Shown here piece after piece: positions 1 to 8,208 of a stretch of 19,066 nt of DNA (position 1 is the first letter of the stretch; every line of letters begins with the position of its first letter). This DNA is from an uncultured Rhodobacter sp. GTDB taxonomy: Bacteria; Pseudomonadota; Alphaproteobacteria; Rhodobacterales; Rhodobacteraceae. Location of the stretch: positions 1-19,066 of the forward strand of contig CALGTJ010000288.1 in the NCBI GenBank assembly GCA_937901435.1. Direction: 5' to 3'. Both the position numbers and the translations under genes were made by a program. The notes beneath the pieces were generated by a model. It saw only the letters and a program-made list of their open reading frames with translations. It was not told the origin of the DNA and ran no database searches.

Positions 1-1
1 A

Positions 2-704
2 ACAAGCGGATATCAAATCCGCTGGCGATGTTGCACCTCACGTCTGAACTCACCCCCCTCAACGTTTTATGCGCATCTGGCCGTGGAGAATGACACGGAT
101 AAAGCTTTGCCCTGCCCAATGGATCGCGTGAACAGACAGTTCCGTGCTATTATGCCCAACCAACTCTGGGGCGAGACCTTGTTCGCCATTGGTTCAAGAA
201 CAATGGTCGAGCGACTTCACCTATATCTCGACCTGGCAGGGCTTTGTTTATGTTGCCTTCGTCATTGATAGGTTTGCCAACACGATCGTGGGTTGGCGGG
301 CCTCCAGATCGCAGCAAACGCAGCTTGTTTTAGATGCGTTGGAACAGGCGCTCTATGAACGGCGACCTGCGGATAATCTGATCCATCACAGCGATCGGGG
401 CAGTCAATATCTCTCGATAAAATACACCGAACGGCTGGCGGATGCGGGCCTGGAACCCAATGTGGGAACGGTGGGTGACAGCTATAACAACGCGCTGGCC
501 GAGACGATGATTGGCCTGTTCAAAGCAGACGTCATCCACAGGTTGGGGCCATGGAAGTCGGCGGATGGAGTCAAATGGCAAACCCTCAAATGGGTCGACT
601 GGTTCAACAATCGCCGCCTGCTCGAACCAATCGGATACATCACGCCAACTGAGGCAGAGGAGGCATACTATGCAAACATGAACGCGCTCGATAAAGTCGC
701 TTGA
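2..704 (+). pseudogene. IS3-family transposase (orfB) remnant, internally deleted and frameshifted
   Basis: The C-terminal catalytic half of an IS3-type DDE transposase is readable from about 204 to 704. It shows the first Asp in SSDFTYIST, the second in HHSDRGSQY and the Glu in NALAETM, then the usual end WFNNRRLLEPIGYITPTEAEE. The upstream part is broken. The frame running from base 2 reads PPSTFYAHLAV, an N-terminal orfB motif, and passes almost directly into CPMDRVNRQF, so roughly the HTH_21 region is missing. Between the Trp codon at 167-169 and the Trp codon at 204-206 there are 37 extra bases, which shift the frame. The gene therefore cannot make a normal transposase. Its 5' end lies outside the window. 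The family call is from recognised motifs; the exact IS name is unknown. Confidence 0.85.
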
Positions 705-715
705 GAAGAACTAAA

Positions 716-743
716 CAGTCTCCGATAAAACCGGGGCGTTTCA
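716..743 (+). repeat. Probable right inverted repeat of the IS3 element
   Basis: About 12 bases after the transposase stop lies CAGTCTCCGATAAAACCGGG, continuing to GCGTTTCA. This resembles the terminal repeat of IS3-group elements (GTCTCCG...CCGG...TTCA) and ends in CA as expected. The partner repeat is outside the window. If right, the element ends near 743, about 68 bases from the first operator of the metabolic island. Confidence 0.5.
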
Positions 744-810
744 GACTTGATCGCGATCGTGTCCGTCCTGCCGCTGGTGTCATGAAGACATTGTTTTCGG
801 CCTACAGATA

Positions 811-818
811 TGTATACG
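811..818. promoter_or_regulatory. GntR-type operator candidate A (before FAD oxidoreductase)
   Basis: TGTATACG matches the palindrome TGTATACA at 7 of 8 positions, with the core GTATAC perfect. It lies about 60 bases before the start codon of the FAD oxidoreductase. It is the weakest of four similar sites in the window. FadR-subfamily GntR regulators bind sites of the form TnGTnnnACnA, and a regulator of that subfamily is encoded at 9048-9704. Confidence 0.5.
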
Positions 819-878
819 AATCTGGCTGCACAGGCTGTGGTGCCTCATATTCAAATAGCCAGAAACCTGGGGACAACG

Positions 879-2138
879 ATGAAAGCAGATGCGGTAGTGA
901 TCGGCGCGGGGGTCGTAGGGGCGCATACGGCGCTTCAACTGCTGGAGCGCAGGCTGAGCGTGGTTCTCGTCGATCCCGGACCTCCGGGTGGAGAACAGGC
1001 CGCGAGCTATGGCAATGCGTCGTGGCTTTCGTCGCATTCGGTGATACCGCCTGCCTCGCCCGGGGTGTGGAAACAAGTGCCGAAATGGCTGATGGACCCG
1101 CTTGGCCCGCTGACCTTGCGACCATCATATCTGCCAAAGGCCGCGCCGTGGCTTTTGCGTTATCTGGCCTCGGGTTCGACCGAGGCCAAGCTGCGCACCA
1201 CTGCCGGGCACCTGCGCGCATTGCTGGCCGATGCCCCAGCGATGCATGCCGCCATCGCCGCGCGCACTGGCCTGTCCCATCTGATCGACGCGACGTGTGG
1301 TCTGATGCATGTCTACCGCGACCGTGCCGCCTACGAGGCCGACGCCCTGGGCTGGGCGATCCGGCGCGATCTGGGCATCCTGTGCGAAGAAATCGAGGCC
1401 GAAGAGGTCGCGCGTCGTCAGTCGAGCCTATCCTCTGATTACCGGTTTGGCGTGTTTGTCCCTGAGGCGGGCCAGTGTCTCAACCCGGGGGCCTATTGCG
1501 CGGGGATCGTCGCTTATGCCAAATCGCTGGGCGCGCGGCATCTGGCCGCTAAGGCTATCGGCTTTGCTCAGACGGGGGGCAAAGTGACCACTGTGCAGAC
1601 CACGCAGGGTGACATCGCCTGTGATGCTGTGGTGATCTCGGCGGGGGCCTACTCGGCGAAACTGGCGGCCAAGGCCGGTGACCGGGTGCCACTTGAAACA
1701 GAGCGGGGCTATCATTTCGCTGTCGAAGGCGGCGCCAATCTGCCGGGGCCGAAATCGTCGGTAATGATCAGTGACCGCAAGGTGGTGGTCAGCCGGCTTG
1801 AAACCGGCGTGCGCTGTTCCGGGCAGGTCGAGATTGCCAGCGTCGATTCCCCCGCCGATTGGCGTCGGGCCAATATCGTGCGCAAACATCTGGCCGAGGC
1901 GTTCCCCGATCTCGATACCAGCGAGGGCCGGGTCTGGATGGGCTGTCGCCCAAGTACCCCAGACGGCGTGCCGGTGATCGGGCTGGCCTCTGGGCTGTCT
2001 GGCGTCGTTCACGCCTTTGGTCACGGCCATGTCGGGCTAGTCGGATCGGCGCGCACCGGTCAGTTGACAGCGCAGCTTGTCACCGGTGAGACACCCGCGA
2101 TTGATGTCTCTCCGTTCAGCGCCAAGAGGTTTCACTGA
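879..2138 (+). CDS. DadA-like FAD-dependent amino-acid oxidoreductase
   Basis: This 419-residue protein resembles D-amino-acid dehydrogenase and glycine-oxidase type flavoproteins (DAO fold). Such enzymes oxidise an amine carbon to an imine, which hydrolyses to an oxo acid. A Rossmann dinucleotide motif GAGVVG sits at residues 9-14, followed by VVLVD, the segment expected to bind the FAD ribose. SYGNASWLS resembles the DadA region after the first strand pair. The C-terminal GCRPSTPDGVPVIG and GHGHVGLVGSARTG are the usual second FAD-contacting segments. An in-frame start at 810 exists, but the ATG at 879 is preferred because GGGGA lies just upstream and the protein then begins directly with the Rossmann strand. 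No signal peptide is visible. It converges on the VOC gene with only 6 bases between stop codons. The substrate is unknown; a secondary or D-amino acid is likely from the family. Confidence 0.85.
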   Translation: MKADAVVIGAGVVGAHTALQLLERRLSVVLVDPGPPGGEQAASYGNASWLSSHSVIPPASPGVWKQVPKWLMDPLGPLTLRPSYLPKAAPWLLRYLASGSTEAKLRTTAGHLRALLADAPAMHAAIAARTGLSHLIDATCGLMHVYRDRAAYEADALGWAIRRDLGILCEEIEAEEVARRQSSLSSDYRFGVFVPEAGQCLNPGAYCAGIVAYAKSLGARHLAAKAIGFAQTGGKVTTVQTTQGDIACDAVVISAGAYSAKLAAKAGDRVPLETERGYHFAVEGGANLPGPKSSVMISDRKVVVSRLETGVRCSGQVEIASVDSPADWRRANIVRKHLAEAFPDLDTSEGRVWMGCRPSTPDGVPVIGLASGLSGVVHAFGHGHVGLVGSARTGQLTAQLVTGETPAIDVSPFSAKRFH

Positions 2139-2144
2139 TTGAAT

Positions 2145-3062
2145 TCAGCCCGCGCTGCCCCCTTGGGCGGTTTCAAAGATCCACAGACCCGTCCCGAGCG
2201 CAGGTGCAAACGGCAATGCAATCGAGGATCCGATTTGTCGTGCTTCGGGCCTGCCGCCCAAGGCAGACAGCGCGGACATATCCGACACGGCGATACGTAA
2301 CCCGACAAAACAGGATTGTCCGGGATCGACCGCCACACCGACAAGGTCTGTGGCGACAGGTTCTGGCAGGAAGTCGACAGCCCCATGGTCAAGAGAGATG
2401 CGCAAACCCTCTTTGAGCGGCCCACTCTCTCTGAACGGCTCTGGTTGACGACCAAGAAACCGGCCAAAGCGCGCCGCCGCCCCAGCAGGATCGGGCGAGG
2501 ACACGATCAGCCCCTGCAAGGCCTGCGCTCTGTTGGCGTGATGCGTCCAGCGGGGCTGCCACATTGTTGAAACGGTGTGATGGGTCAGGATCTGGACCCG
2601 GCCTTCGGGCATCTTGCCCGCAGCCAGCCGGGCCACGGTAAAGGCAGCGGTCTCGTGGCCGTCATCCGTCTCGACCTCGCGCGAGAAATGCACAAGCGGG
2701 CGCATGTCCAACCCGTCGCGCACCAGTTCTGCATGACGGGATGCGGCATCGGCCACGCCAAAGGCGCTTAGATGCAGACCTGCGCGGAGGTTCAGGGCTG
2801 CCTTGAATTCCAGCCCAATGGGCGTGTCAGCGGTATGCGCGAGAACCTCGATATAGCCTTGCGGCAGCATGACACAGATATTGCCCGTCCCGGTAAGCAG
2901 CTCTTGCCCGGTTTCCGGATCTGGTTGCACCTGAGCCGAGAATGGGGTCACTGTGAAACCCAGATCAACAAGTGCCGCGCGCGCGGCCTCAACGTCGGGC
3001 ACAAAGTGACCCGTGTGGTCCAGAGACACTTCGTTGAGTGTGGGACAATTGGCTGATTTCAT
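2145..3062 (-). CDS. VOC family, glyoxalase-like domain protein
   Basis: This 305-residue protein begins LDHTGHFVPDVEAARAAL, the typical opening of the Glyoxalase_3 type of vicinal-oxygen-chelate protein. It seems to hold two VOC-like modules: one at about residues 10-130 containing the likely metal ligand His16, and a second beginning near ALQGLIVSSPDPAGAA. Members of this fold carry out metal-dependent lyase, isomerase, epimerase or dioxygenase reactions, so the activity cannot be fixed. The open frame extends upstream to 3452, but the ATG at 3062 is chosen because AGGAAA lies about 8 bases before it and the homologous part starts there; the extension would run across operator B and tctC. 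It is divergent from tctC and shares the regulatory region with it. Confidence 0.8.
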   Translation of the reverse strand: MKSANCPTLNEVSLDHTGHFVPDVEAARAALVDLGFTVTPFSAQVQPDPETGQELLTGTGNICVMLPQGYIEVLAHTADTPIGLEFKAALNLRAGLHLSAFGVADAASRHAELVRDGLDMRPLVHFSREVETDDGHETAAFTVARLAAGKMPEGRVQILTHHTVSTMWQPRWTHHANRAQALQGLIVSSPDPAGAAARFGRFLGRQPEPFRESGPLKEGLRISLDHGAVDFLPEPVATDLVGVAVDPGQSCFVGLRIAVSDMSALSALGGRPEARQIGSSIALPFAPALGTGLWIFETAQGGSAG

Positions 3063-3143
3063 GGGCAGTTTCCTGTCATTACCGACGTTGCATATTGGGA
3101 TGTCGGAAAAGATGTTGCAATGCACTCTTTTCTGTATAGCATG

Positions 3144-3153
3144 TTGTATACAA
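3144..3153. promoter_or_regulatory. GntR-type operator candidate B (VOC / tctC divergent region)
   Basis: TTGTATACAA is a perfect 10-base palindrome in the 190-base divergent region, 82 bases from the VOC start and 100 bases from the tctC start. A partial copy TGTATAG begins exactly 12 bases before the TGTATAC of the palindrome (3133 against 3145), suggesting two sites in helical register. The form fits the TnGTnnnACnA consensus of FadR-type GntR regulators. It is placed to control both genes. Confidence 0.7.
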
Positions 3154-3252
3154 GTTAGATCTGCATTTGCAGAGCCAAAAATAATGACACTGCGGGCTCG
3201 CCTCTGTGACGCGATGAGATCCGGGTGACCAGACAGAGAGAGGTTCAAGACC

Positions 3253-4239
3253 ATGAAATTCGGCAAGACTATCCGTACGGCCCTGACCGGCGCTGCGATT
3301 TTGGCGGCGGGAACGCTTGGGGCCGCCGCACAGAGCTTTCCCACCAAGGACATCACACATATCATGCCGTGGAGCGCAGGCGGCGGCACAGACACGGTGA
3401 TGCGGACCTTCCTGCAATATGTCGAAGAGCCCCTTGGCGTCGGCATCCGCACCCAAAACGTGACCGGTGCCCAGTCCGGCGTGGGAACGCTGCGCCTGAT
3501 GAAATCGCGGCCCGACGGCTATACCATCGGCTCGCTGACATGGGACAGCATGATCACCGTGCCGTACAAGAATCTGGTGCCCGGCTACGACACGGATCAG
3601 CTTAGCTATCTGGCGAATATCACGCTTTATCCGACGGTTCTGGCGGTCAATGCCGACACCGGCTGGACAACGCTGGACGATTTCATCGCCGCAGCCAAGG
3701 CTGCGCCGAATGAGGTTACTGTCTCGGATTCCGGCATTGGCGGCATCTGGCATTTGCACGCGCTGGACATGGCCGACCAGTTGGGTGTCGAGTTGAACCA
3801 TATCCCATTTCCCAACGGATCAGCGGAACAGCGCGAGGCGCTGCTGTCGGGTGAAAACGATGCGGGCAGCCTGAGCTATGCGACCGTCTCTTCGGCGCAT
3901 CAGGCGGGGCAGGTGAACATTTTGGCCGTCATGGGCACGGAACGCGACCCAAGCCTGCCGGACGTGCCGACCTTTACCGAGCTGGGCTATGACGTGGTCT
4001 GGGGCGGAATGCGGGTGCTGGCCGTGCCAGCCGCGACACCGGATGAGGTCAAGGAAACTCTGATCACGGCCTTCAAGGCGGCGTATGACAATCCGGATTT
4101 TCAAAAGATCGCGGCGGATACAGGCATGAACGCCTATTGGATGGACGGTCCGACTTCCGAGGCGTTTCTGGCCAAGACGCAGACGCGCGCGCTTGAACTG
4201 CTTGCCCGCCTGACCGAAGAAGGCGTTCTTGGCGACTGA
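3253..4239 (+). CDS. tctC: Tripartite tricarboxylate transporter substrate-binding protein (TctC/Bug family)
   Basis: This 328-residue periplasmic binding protein captures a carboxylated substrate for the TctAB membrane unit. Residues 1-26 form a signal peptide: Lys and Arg first, then a hydrophobic Ala/Leu stretch, with likely cleavage after AAA at 26. The mature part has the family signatures: MPWSAGGGTDTVMR with Asp47, RPDGYTIG, the NVTGAQSGVGTL loop, and GMRVLAVPAATPDEV near the C-terminus. Length is normal for the family. A GAGAGAGG stretch lies about 10 bases before the ATG. The ligand cannot be read from sequence; known members bind citrate, other di- and tricarboxylates, aromatic acids or amino acids. 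It is first gene of tctCBA and lies downstream of operator B. Confidence 0.9.
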   Translation: MKFGKTIRTALTGAAILAAGTLGAAAQSFPTKDITHIMPWSAGGGTDTVMRTFLQYVEEPLGVGIRTQNVTGAQSGVGTLRLMKSRPDGYTIGSLTWDSMITVPYKNLVPGYDTDQLSYLANITLYPTVLAVNADTGWTTLDDFIAAAKAAPNEVTVSDSGIGGIWHLHALDMADQLGVELNHIPFPNGSAEQREALLSGENDAGSLSYATVSSAHQAGQVNILAVMGTERDPSLPDVPTFTELGYDVVWGGMRVLAVPAATPDEVKETLITAFKAAYDNPDFQKIAADTGMNAYWMDGPTSEAFLAKTQTRALELLARLTEEGVLGD

Positions 4240-4274
4240 TCCTTACGCTGCGGTGTGACCAGAATGAACGACCC

Positions 4275-4301
4275 GACCCGGCTGTGTTGTGCAGCCGGGT
4301 C
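4275..4301 (+). terminator. Stem-loop between tctC and tctB (attenuator or mRNA-stabilising hairpin)
   Basis: GACCCGGCTG at 4275-4284 pairs perfectly with CAGCCGGGTC at 4292-4301, leaving a 7-base loop. No T-run follows, so full intrinsic termination is doubtful. Hairpins after the binding-protein gene of a transporter operon often protect the upstream message or cause partial termination, giving more binding protein than membrane subunits. The stem itself is plainly visible; that role is inference. Confidence 0.65.
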
Positions 4302-4338
4302 ATGTGTTAAAAACGATACCGAGGGAAACGCGCGCGCA

Positions 4339-4806
4339 ATGACGATGAACCGCCAAGCCATGTTTGCCCTTCTCATCCTCGCGCTTGACGTGGGATATTT
4401 CTTGCAGGCGCTGGCGTTACCCGTCCCCTTCGCCAGAGGAGAGCCGGGCCCGGCCTTCATGCCGTTGATCCTCGTGGTGGCGTTGGCCGTGGGGGCCCTT
4501 GGCGTCTTGGTGCAAGAGTTGCGCGGCACCGCGGACCCCGAAGAAAATGAAGACGCGACGTTCGGCCTGCGAAGCCTTGGCCTGATCGCTCTGACCGCAG
4601 TGTTCGTCTGGGCGTTTGAGCCGCTTGGCTACTGGGTGGCGACGGCGCTATACACATTTGCTGTCGCGTGGCTGTTCGAGCAGGAACGGCTGGGCCCCGT
4701 GCGATCCCTTCTGACATCTGCGCTGATTGCAGGCGGAATAACCGGCTCTGGCTGGCTGTTTTTCGTGGTGCTGTTCGAGCTGTTCCTGCCGGAAGGAGTG
4801 TTCTGA
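4339..4806 (+). CDS. tctB: Tripartite tricarboxylate transporter small membrane subunit (TctB)
   Basis: This 155-residue integral membrane protein has about four hydrophobic segments: near residues 5-27, 38-58, 80-112 (perhaps two) and 125-148. This matches the TctB small subunit, which is poorly conserved in sequence but always lies between tctC and tctA. The ATG at 4339 is chosen because GAGGG lies about 12 bases upstream and the first membrane segment then follows a short N-terminus. An upstream ATG at 4255 would start inside the intergenic hairpin region. The stop codon overlaps the tctA start by one base (TGATG), implying translational coupling. Confidence 0.85.
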   Translation: MTMNRQAMFALLILALDVGYFLQALALPVPFARGEPGPAFMPLILVVALAVGALGVLVQELRGTADPEENEDATFGLRSLGLIALTAVFVWAFEPLGYWVATALYTFAVAWLFEQERLGPVRSLLTSALIAGGITGSGWLFFVVLFELFLPEGVF

Positions 4807-6293
4807 TGTTTGCGGATATTCTGGGTGGATTTGCAGCCCTCGCCAATCCCGAGACCTTTCTCTATCTGGTCGGCGGCTTTTTGATGGGGCTGATTTTTGG
4901 GGCGATCCCGGGCCTGACGGCCACGCTGGCAATCGCGCTGTTGCTGCCCTTTACCTTCGCGATGGAGCTGACCAACGCGCTCGTGATGGTCATGGCGATC
5001 TTTATGTCGGGCATCTATGCGGGCAGTGTGACCGGGATCACGGTCAACATCCCCGGCGCGGCCTCGGGCGCGATCACGACGATGGAAGGCCACGTCATGA
5101 TGAAGCGGGGCCACGGCGCAAAGGCGCTAAGCCTTGATGCGCTGGCCTCGTCCATTGGCGGGGTGATCGGCGCGGCGGTGCTGATGTTTATTGCCATCCC
5201 GATGAGCGAATTTGCCCTGCTGTTCCGCACACCTGACAAGTTCGCTCTGGTCTTCATGGCGGTCGTGACGGTGGTGATCGTGGCCAAAGGCTCGATCTGG
5301 AAAAGCCTCGTGGCGGTGACGCTGGGCCTGATGATTTCTACCGTGGGCTTTGACAATATGGTGGCGCAGGGCCGGTTCGAGTTTGGCAGCGCCAACCTGA
5401 TCGAGGGCATCGGGCTGTTGCCTGCGGTGATCGGCCTGTTTGCGATCTGTGAATTGCTGTTGCAGGGCGGCGCGCGGGTTCGTAACGCGCTGGATCAGCC
5501 TGCCTTCAAGGTCAGACACAGGGATTTCTGGCCCGAATGGAAGGACATCCGCGAGATCGGATTCTGGACCTATGCCAAAAGTTCGGTCATCGGCGTGCTG
5601 ATCGGGATGTTGCCCGGCGGCGGCGCGTCGATGGCGTCTTTTGTGGCTTATGCCGAGGCCAAACGCGTCTCGAAAAAGCCAGAGGAATATGGCAATGGCT
5701 CGCACGAAGGGCTGGCAGCGGCGGAATCCGCCAACAACGCTATGTGTGGCGGGGCGGTGGTGCCGCTGCTGAGCCTCGGGATCCCGGGGGACTCGGTGAC
5801 GGCGATCATCTTTGGCGTGCTGCTGATCCACGGATTGGTGCCGGGGCCGGGCCTGCTGACCAACGAAATGGTGACAATTGCGCCGATGTTTGCCGCGCTC
5901 ATGGTTGCTGCGGTGTTTGTGTTTCTGTCGGTTCTGGTCTTTGGACCTTATTATATCTGGCTGGCGCGGATGAACCGTGGCGTCCTTTATGCGTTCATCG
6001 CGATGATTGCCATGGTCGGCACCTATGCCTCGACCTATTCGGTGTTTCAGATGTGGATGGCGCTGGCGATCGGGGTATTTGCCTGGCTGTTGAAACTGAT
6101 GTCCTATCCTCTTGTGCCGGTGCTTATGGGGATCATCCTTGGCCCCTACCTAGAGCTGTATCTGAGGCGCGCGCTGATCACATCGAATGGCGATGTGATG
6201 ACATTCTTTTCCAGCCCGATCAGCCTTGGACTTTACGCGATGACGCTGCTCTTCATCTACTTCCTGCGGATCAAGGCACCCAAGCACAGCTAA
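4806..6293 (+). CDS. tctA: Tripartite tricarboxylate transporter large membrane subunit (TctA)
   Basis: This 495-residue polytopic membrane protein is the main permease subunit. Typical TctA segments are present: GLIFGAIPGLTATLAIALLLP near the N-terminus, then SGIYAGSVTGITVNIPGAAS with the following METMEGH-like loop (TTMEGHVMMKRG), and GMLPGGGASMASFVAYAEAK in the middle. EGLAAAESANNAMCGGAVVP and LGIPGDSVTAIIFGVLLIHG follow. About ten to twelve membrane segments are expected. The frame is open further upstream, but the ATG at 4806 has a strong GGAAGGAG site and overlaps the tctB stop by one base. Transport in this family is driven by an ion gradient. It is the last gene of the operon and converges on the ThDP enzyme gene. 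Confidence 0.93.
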   Translation: MFADILGGFAALANPETFLYLVGGFLMGLIFGAIPGLTATLAIALLLPFTFAMELTNALVMVMAIFMSGIYAGSVTGITVNIPGAASGAITTMEGHVMMKRGHGAKALSLDALASSIGGVIGAAVLMFIAIPMSEFALLFRTPDKFALVFMAVVTVVIVAKGSIWKSLVAVTLGLMISTVGFDNMVAQGRFEFGSANLIEGIGLLPAVIGLFAICELLLQGGARVRNALDQPAFKVRHRDFWPEWKDIREIGFWTYAKSSVIGVLIGMLPGGGASMASFVAYAEAKRVSKKPEEYGNGSHEGLAAAESANNAMCGGAVVPLLSLGIPGDSVTAIIFGVLLIHGLVPGPGLLTNEMVTIAPMFAALMVAAVFVFLSVLVFGPYYIWLARMNRGVLYAFIAMIAMVGTYASTYSVFQMWMALAIGVFAWLLKLMSYPLVPVLMGIILGPYLELYLRRALITSNGDVMTFFSSPISLGLYAMTLLFIYFLRIKAPKHS

Positions 6294-6356
6294 GGGCTGG
6301 GTGAGTGACAGCGGACAGGCGATTTTGGCGCACTGCTGGTTTACGGAAAATGGCAC

Positions 6357-6395
6357 GCGGATCGGGCCGCGCGCAAAGAACTGCGCGCGATCCGC
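6357..6395. terminator. GC-rich hairpin between convergent tctA and ThDP enzyme genes
   Basis: The 111-base convergent gap holds nested inverted repeats. GCGGATCG at 6357-6364 matches CGATCCGC at 6388-6395, and CGCGCGC at 6368-6374 matches GCGCGCG at 6383-6389 around an 8-base loop; the two stems share two bases, so they compete or combine with a bulge. There is no clear T-run on either side. A bidirectional terminator is the simplest reading. Confidence 0.45.
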
Positions 6396-6404
6396 AAGAC
6401 AATC

Positions 6405-8096
6405 TCAGCCCATCCAGCGACGGACCGGCGCGTTTGACTCTTCTAGCGGTTGGGTCACCATATCCACCAGCGTCGGGCCGTCATGGGCGATGGCCTCGCG
6501 CAGCACGCGCTCCAGGTCCGCAGGATCTTCGACGCGCCATGATTTGACGCCATAGGCCGCCGCAACCGCCGCCTGATCGACGCGGTTGAAATCGACATTG
6601 TAATAGCGCGCGCCCTTGTCATCCTTTTGACTTGCCTTGATCCAGCCAAAGCTGGCGTTGGAAAAGACCACAAAGGTGATCGGCGCGCGGGCGCGGCACA
6701 CGGTTTCCAACTCTCCGACGGTGAACCCAAAGGATCCGTCCCCCATCAGCGCGACGACCTTGCTGTCGGGCCGCCCGTACCACGCGCCCAGCGAGGCGGC
6801 CAGAGAATAGCCAAGCGCGCCATGCGCCCGGTTGGTGATGAACCGCCGGCCAGCCAGAGATTGCTGGTAATAGGCCGAATAATAGGGGCAGGACGTACCG
6901 GGATCCGACACAACGGTCGCATCGGGTGGCAACACTTTCATCAGATCGGAAATCACCCGCTCTGGACGAATGGGGCGGTTGTCCTGTGCGGCGATGCGGT
7001 CAAAGATCTCGAACTTGCGCCGCTTGATATCGGCCACAGCGGCGGCCCCGCCAAATGTCGACAGGCCCTGTTTGCGCCGATCCAGCTCTGCGTTGACCAT
7101 ATCCAGCGACAGGCGCAGATCGCCGACCACGCCGACCTCGGTTGGCAGGTTGGCACCGATGACCATCGGGTCAACGTCGAAATGCACGATGCGGGTGCCG
7201 ACTTTGGGCGCTTCCCAGCGGGCGGTTGTGGTCGAACCGGCGCGGCAGCCCATAAAGATGATCAGATCGGCCGATTCCATCATCTCCCATGTTTGATCGG
7301 TGCCGCCGTTTGACCCCACGACGCCAAGCGCATTGGGATGCGTGTCGGCCAGCGAGCCCTGACCAGAGATCGAACTGGCCACCGCGATATCAAGCCGTGT
7401 GGCGATGCGGTCCAGCGCGTCCATGGCCCCTGCCACGACCACGCCGCCGCCGCAGACGATCAAGGGTTTCTTCGACGAAAGGATCGCATCCACCGCCGCT
7501 TCGACAGACCCTGTATCAGGGCCGGTTGCGTAGGCGGGATAGGTGGTCAGTTTCGGGTCAGCCCAGATATCGGTTGGATCAACAGAATCATATTGGATGT
7601 CATAAGGCAGGCCCAAATGCGCAGATCCGGGGCGGCCTGTGGTCATCGCCCGGAACGCAGCACGCACCATGCGCGGGACATGGGCGGATTGCTTGATCAC
7701 CGTGTTCCACTTGGTCACCGGACGCATCAGCGCCTCTTGGTCTACCTCTGTCAGCGGATATTTCCCATAGGTCGAGACCGAAATATCTGTAGTGATCGCA
7801 AGCATCGCATAAGAGCTTTCAGAGGCTTCGATCAGACCGGGCAGAATATAGGTCGCCCCCCCGCCAGAGGGGCCCTCGCAGACACCCGGCCGGCCTGTTA
7901 CGCGTGAATAGCCGTCTGCCATATAGCCTGCGCTGCGCTCGTCGCGGGTCAACACGTGTTCTATCTTGTGGTCCAGCAGGTGCATCGCGTCGTAAAAGGG
8001 CAACGTTGTATCGCCGCACAGGCCAAAGATATGCCGCACATCATGCGCTTCGAGCATGCGCACCATTGCTTCTGCGCCATTGAGTGTATTGTCCAA
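6405..8096 (-). CDS. Acetolactate-synthase-like thiamine diphosphate enzyme
   Basis: This 563-residue protein has the three-domain layout of the ThDP decarboxylase/acetolactate synthase family. The N-terminal Pyr domain holds the cofactor-activating Glu53 within RDERSAGYMADGYSR. The central domain starts near AAVDAILSSKKPLIVCGGG. The C-terminal PP domain has the ThDP motif GDGSFGF with Asn 25 residues later (FSNASFGW). Such enzymes decarboxylate 2-oxo acids or condense them; the substrate cannot be assigned. No small regulatory subunit is nearby, so it is probably not the biosynthetic acetolactate synthase. The start is set at a TTG at 8096 because AAAGGAG ends exactly 8 bases before it; the longer frame from another TTG at 8117 would overlap this ribosome site. 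It probably has its own promoter controlled from operator C. Confidence 0.85.
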   Translation of the reverse strand: MDNTLNGAEAMVRMLEAHDVRHIFGLCGDTTLPFYDAMHLLDHKIEHVLTRDERSAGYMADGYSRVTGRPGVCEGPSGGGATYILPGLIEASESSYAMLAITTDISVSTYGKYPLTEVDQEALMRPVTKWNTVIKQSAHVPRMVRAAFRAMTTGRPGSAHLGLPYDIQYDSVDPTDIWADPKLTTYPAYATGPDTGSVEAAVDAILSSKKPLIVCGGGVVVAGAMDALDRIATRLDIAVASSISGQGSLADTHPNALGVVGSNGGTDQTWEMMESADLIIFMGCRAGSTTTARWEAPKVGTRIVHFDVDPMVIGANLPTEVGVVGDLRLSLDMVNAELDRRKQGLSTFGGAAAVADIKRRKFEIFDRIAAQDNRPIRPERVISDLMKVLPPDATVVSDPGTSCPYYSAYYQQSLAGRRFITNRAHGALGYSLAASLGAWYGRPDSKVVALMGDGSFGFTVGELETVCRARAPITFVVFSNASFGWIKASQKDDKGARYYNVDFNRVDQAAVAAAYGVKSWRVEDPADLERVLREAIAHDGPTLVDMVTQPLEESNAPVRRWMG

Positions 8097-8164
8097 GGGT
8101 CGTTCTCCTTTCGGCAATTCCGGGCGATCTAGAAAAGCCGGGTCGGTGATTATGTGTTTTTATA

Positions 8165-8172
8165 TGTATACA
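8165..8172. promoter_or_regulatory. GntR-type operator candidate C (before ThDP enzyme)
   Basis: TGTATACA, a perfect 8-base palindrome, lies about 70 bases before the ThDP gene in the gap after the SDR gene. On the minus strand CATAAT at 8154-8149 could be a -10 box, which would put the palindrome between -35 and -10, a usual place for a repressor site. The -35 is not convincing. Confidence 0.6.
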
Positions 8173-8208
8173 GAAGCGTGTGCATTCAGCAATCCCTCGC
8201 AGGAGGGG

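Noticed and set aside
701..1438. 245-residue open frame overlapping the FAD oxidoreductase
   Set aside because: Low-complexity Arg/Gly/Ala shadow; the overlapping frame has clear flavoprotein motifs.
3063..3452. N-terminal extension of the VOC open frame
   Set aside because: It would cross operator B and the start of tctC; the homologous protein begins at the ATG at 3062 with a good ribosome site.
3079..3801. 240-residue minus-strand frame over tctC
   Set aside because: Antisense shadow without recognisable domains.
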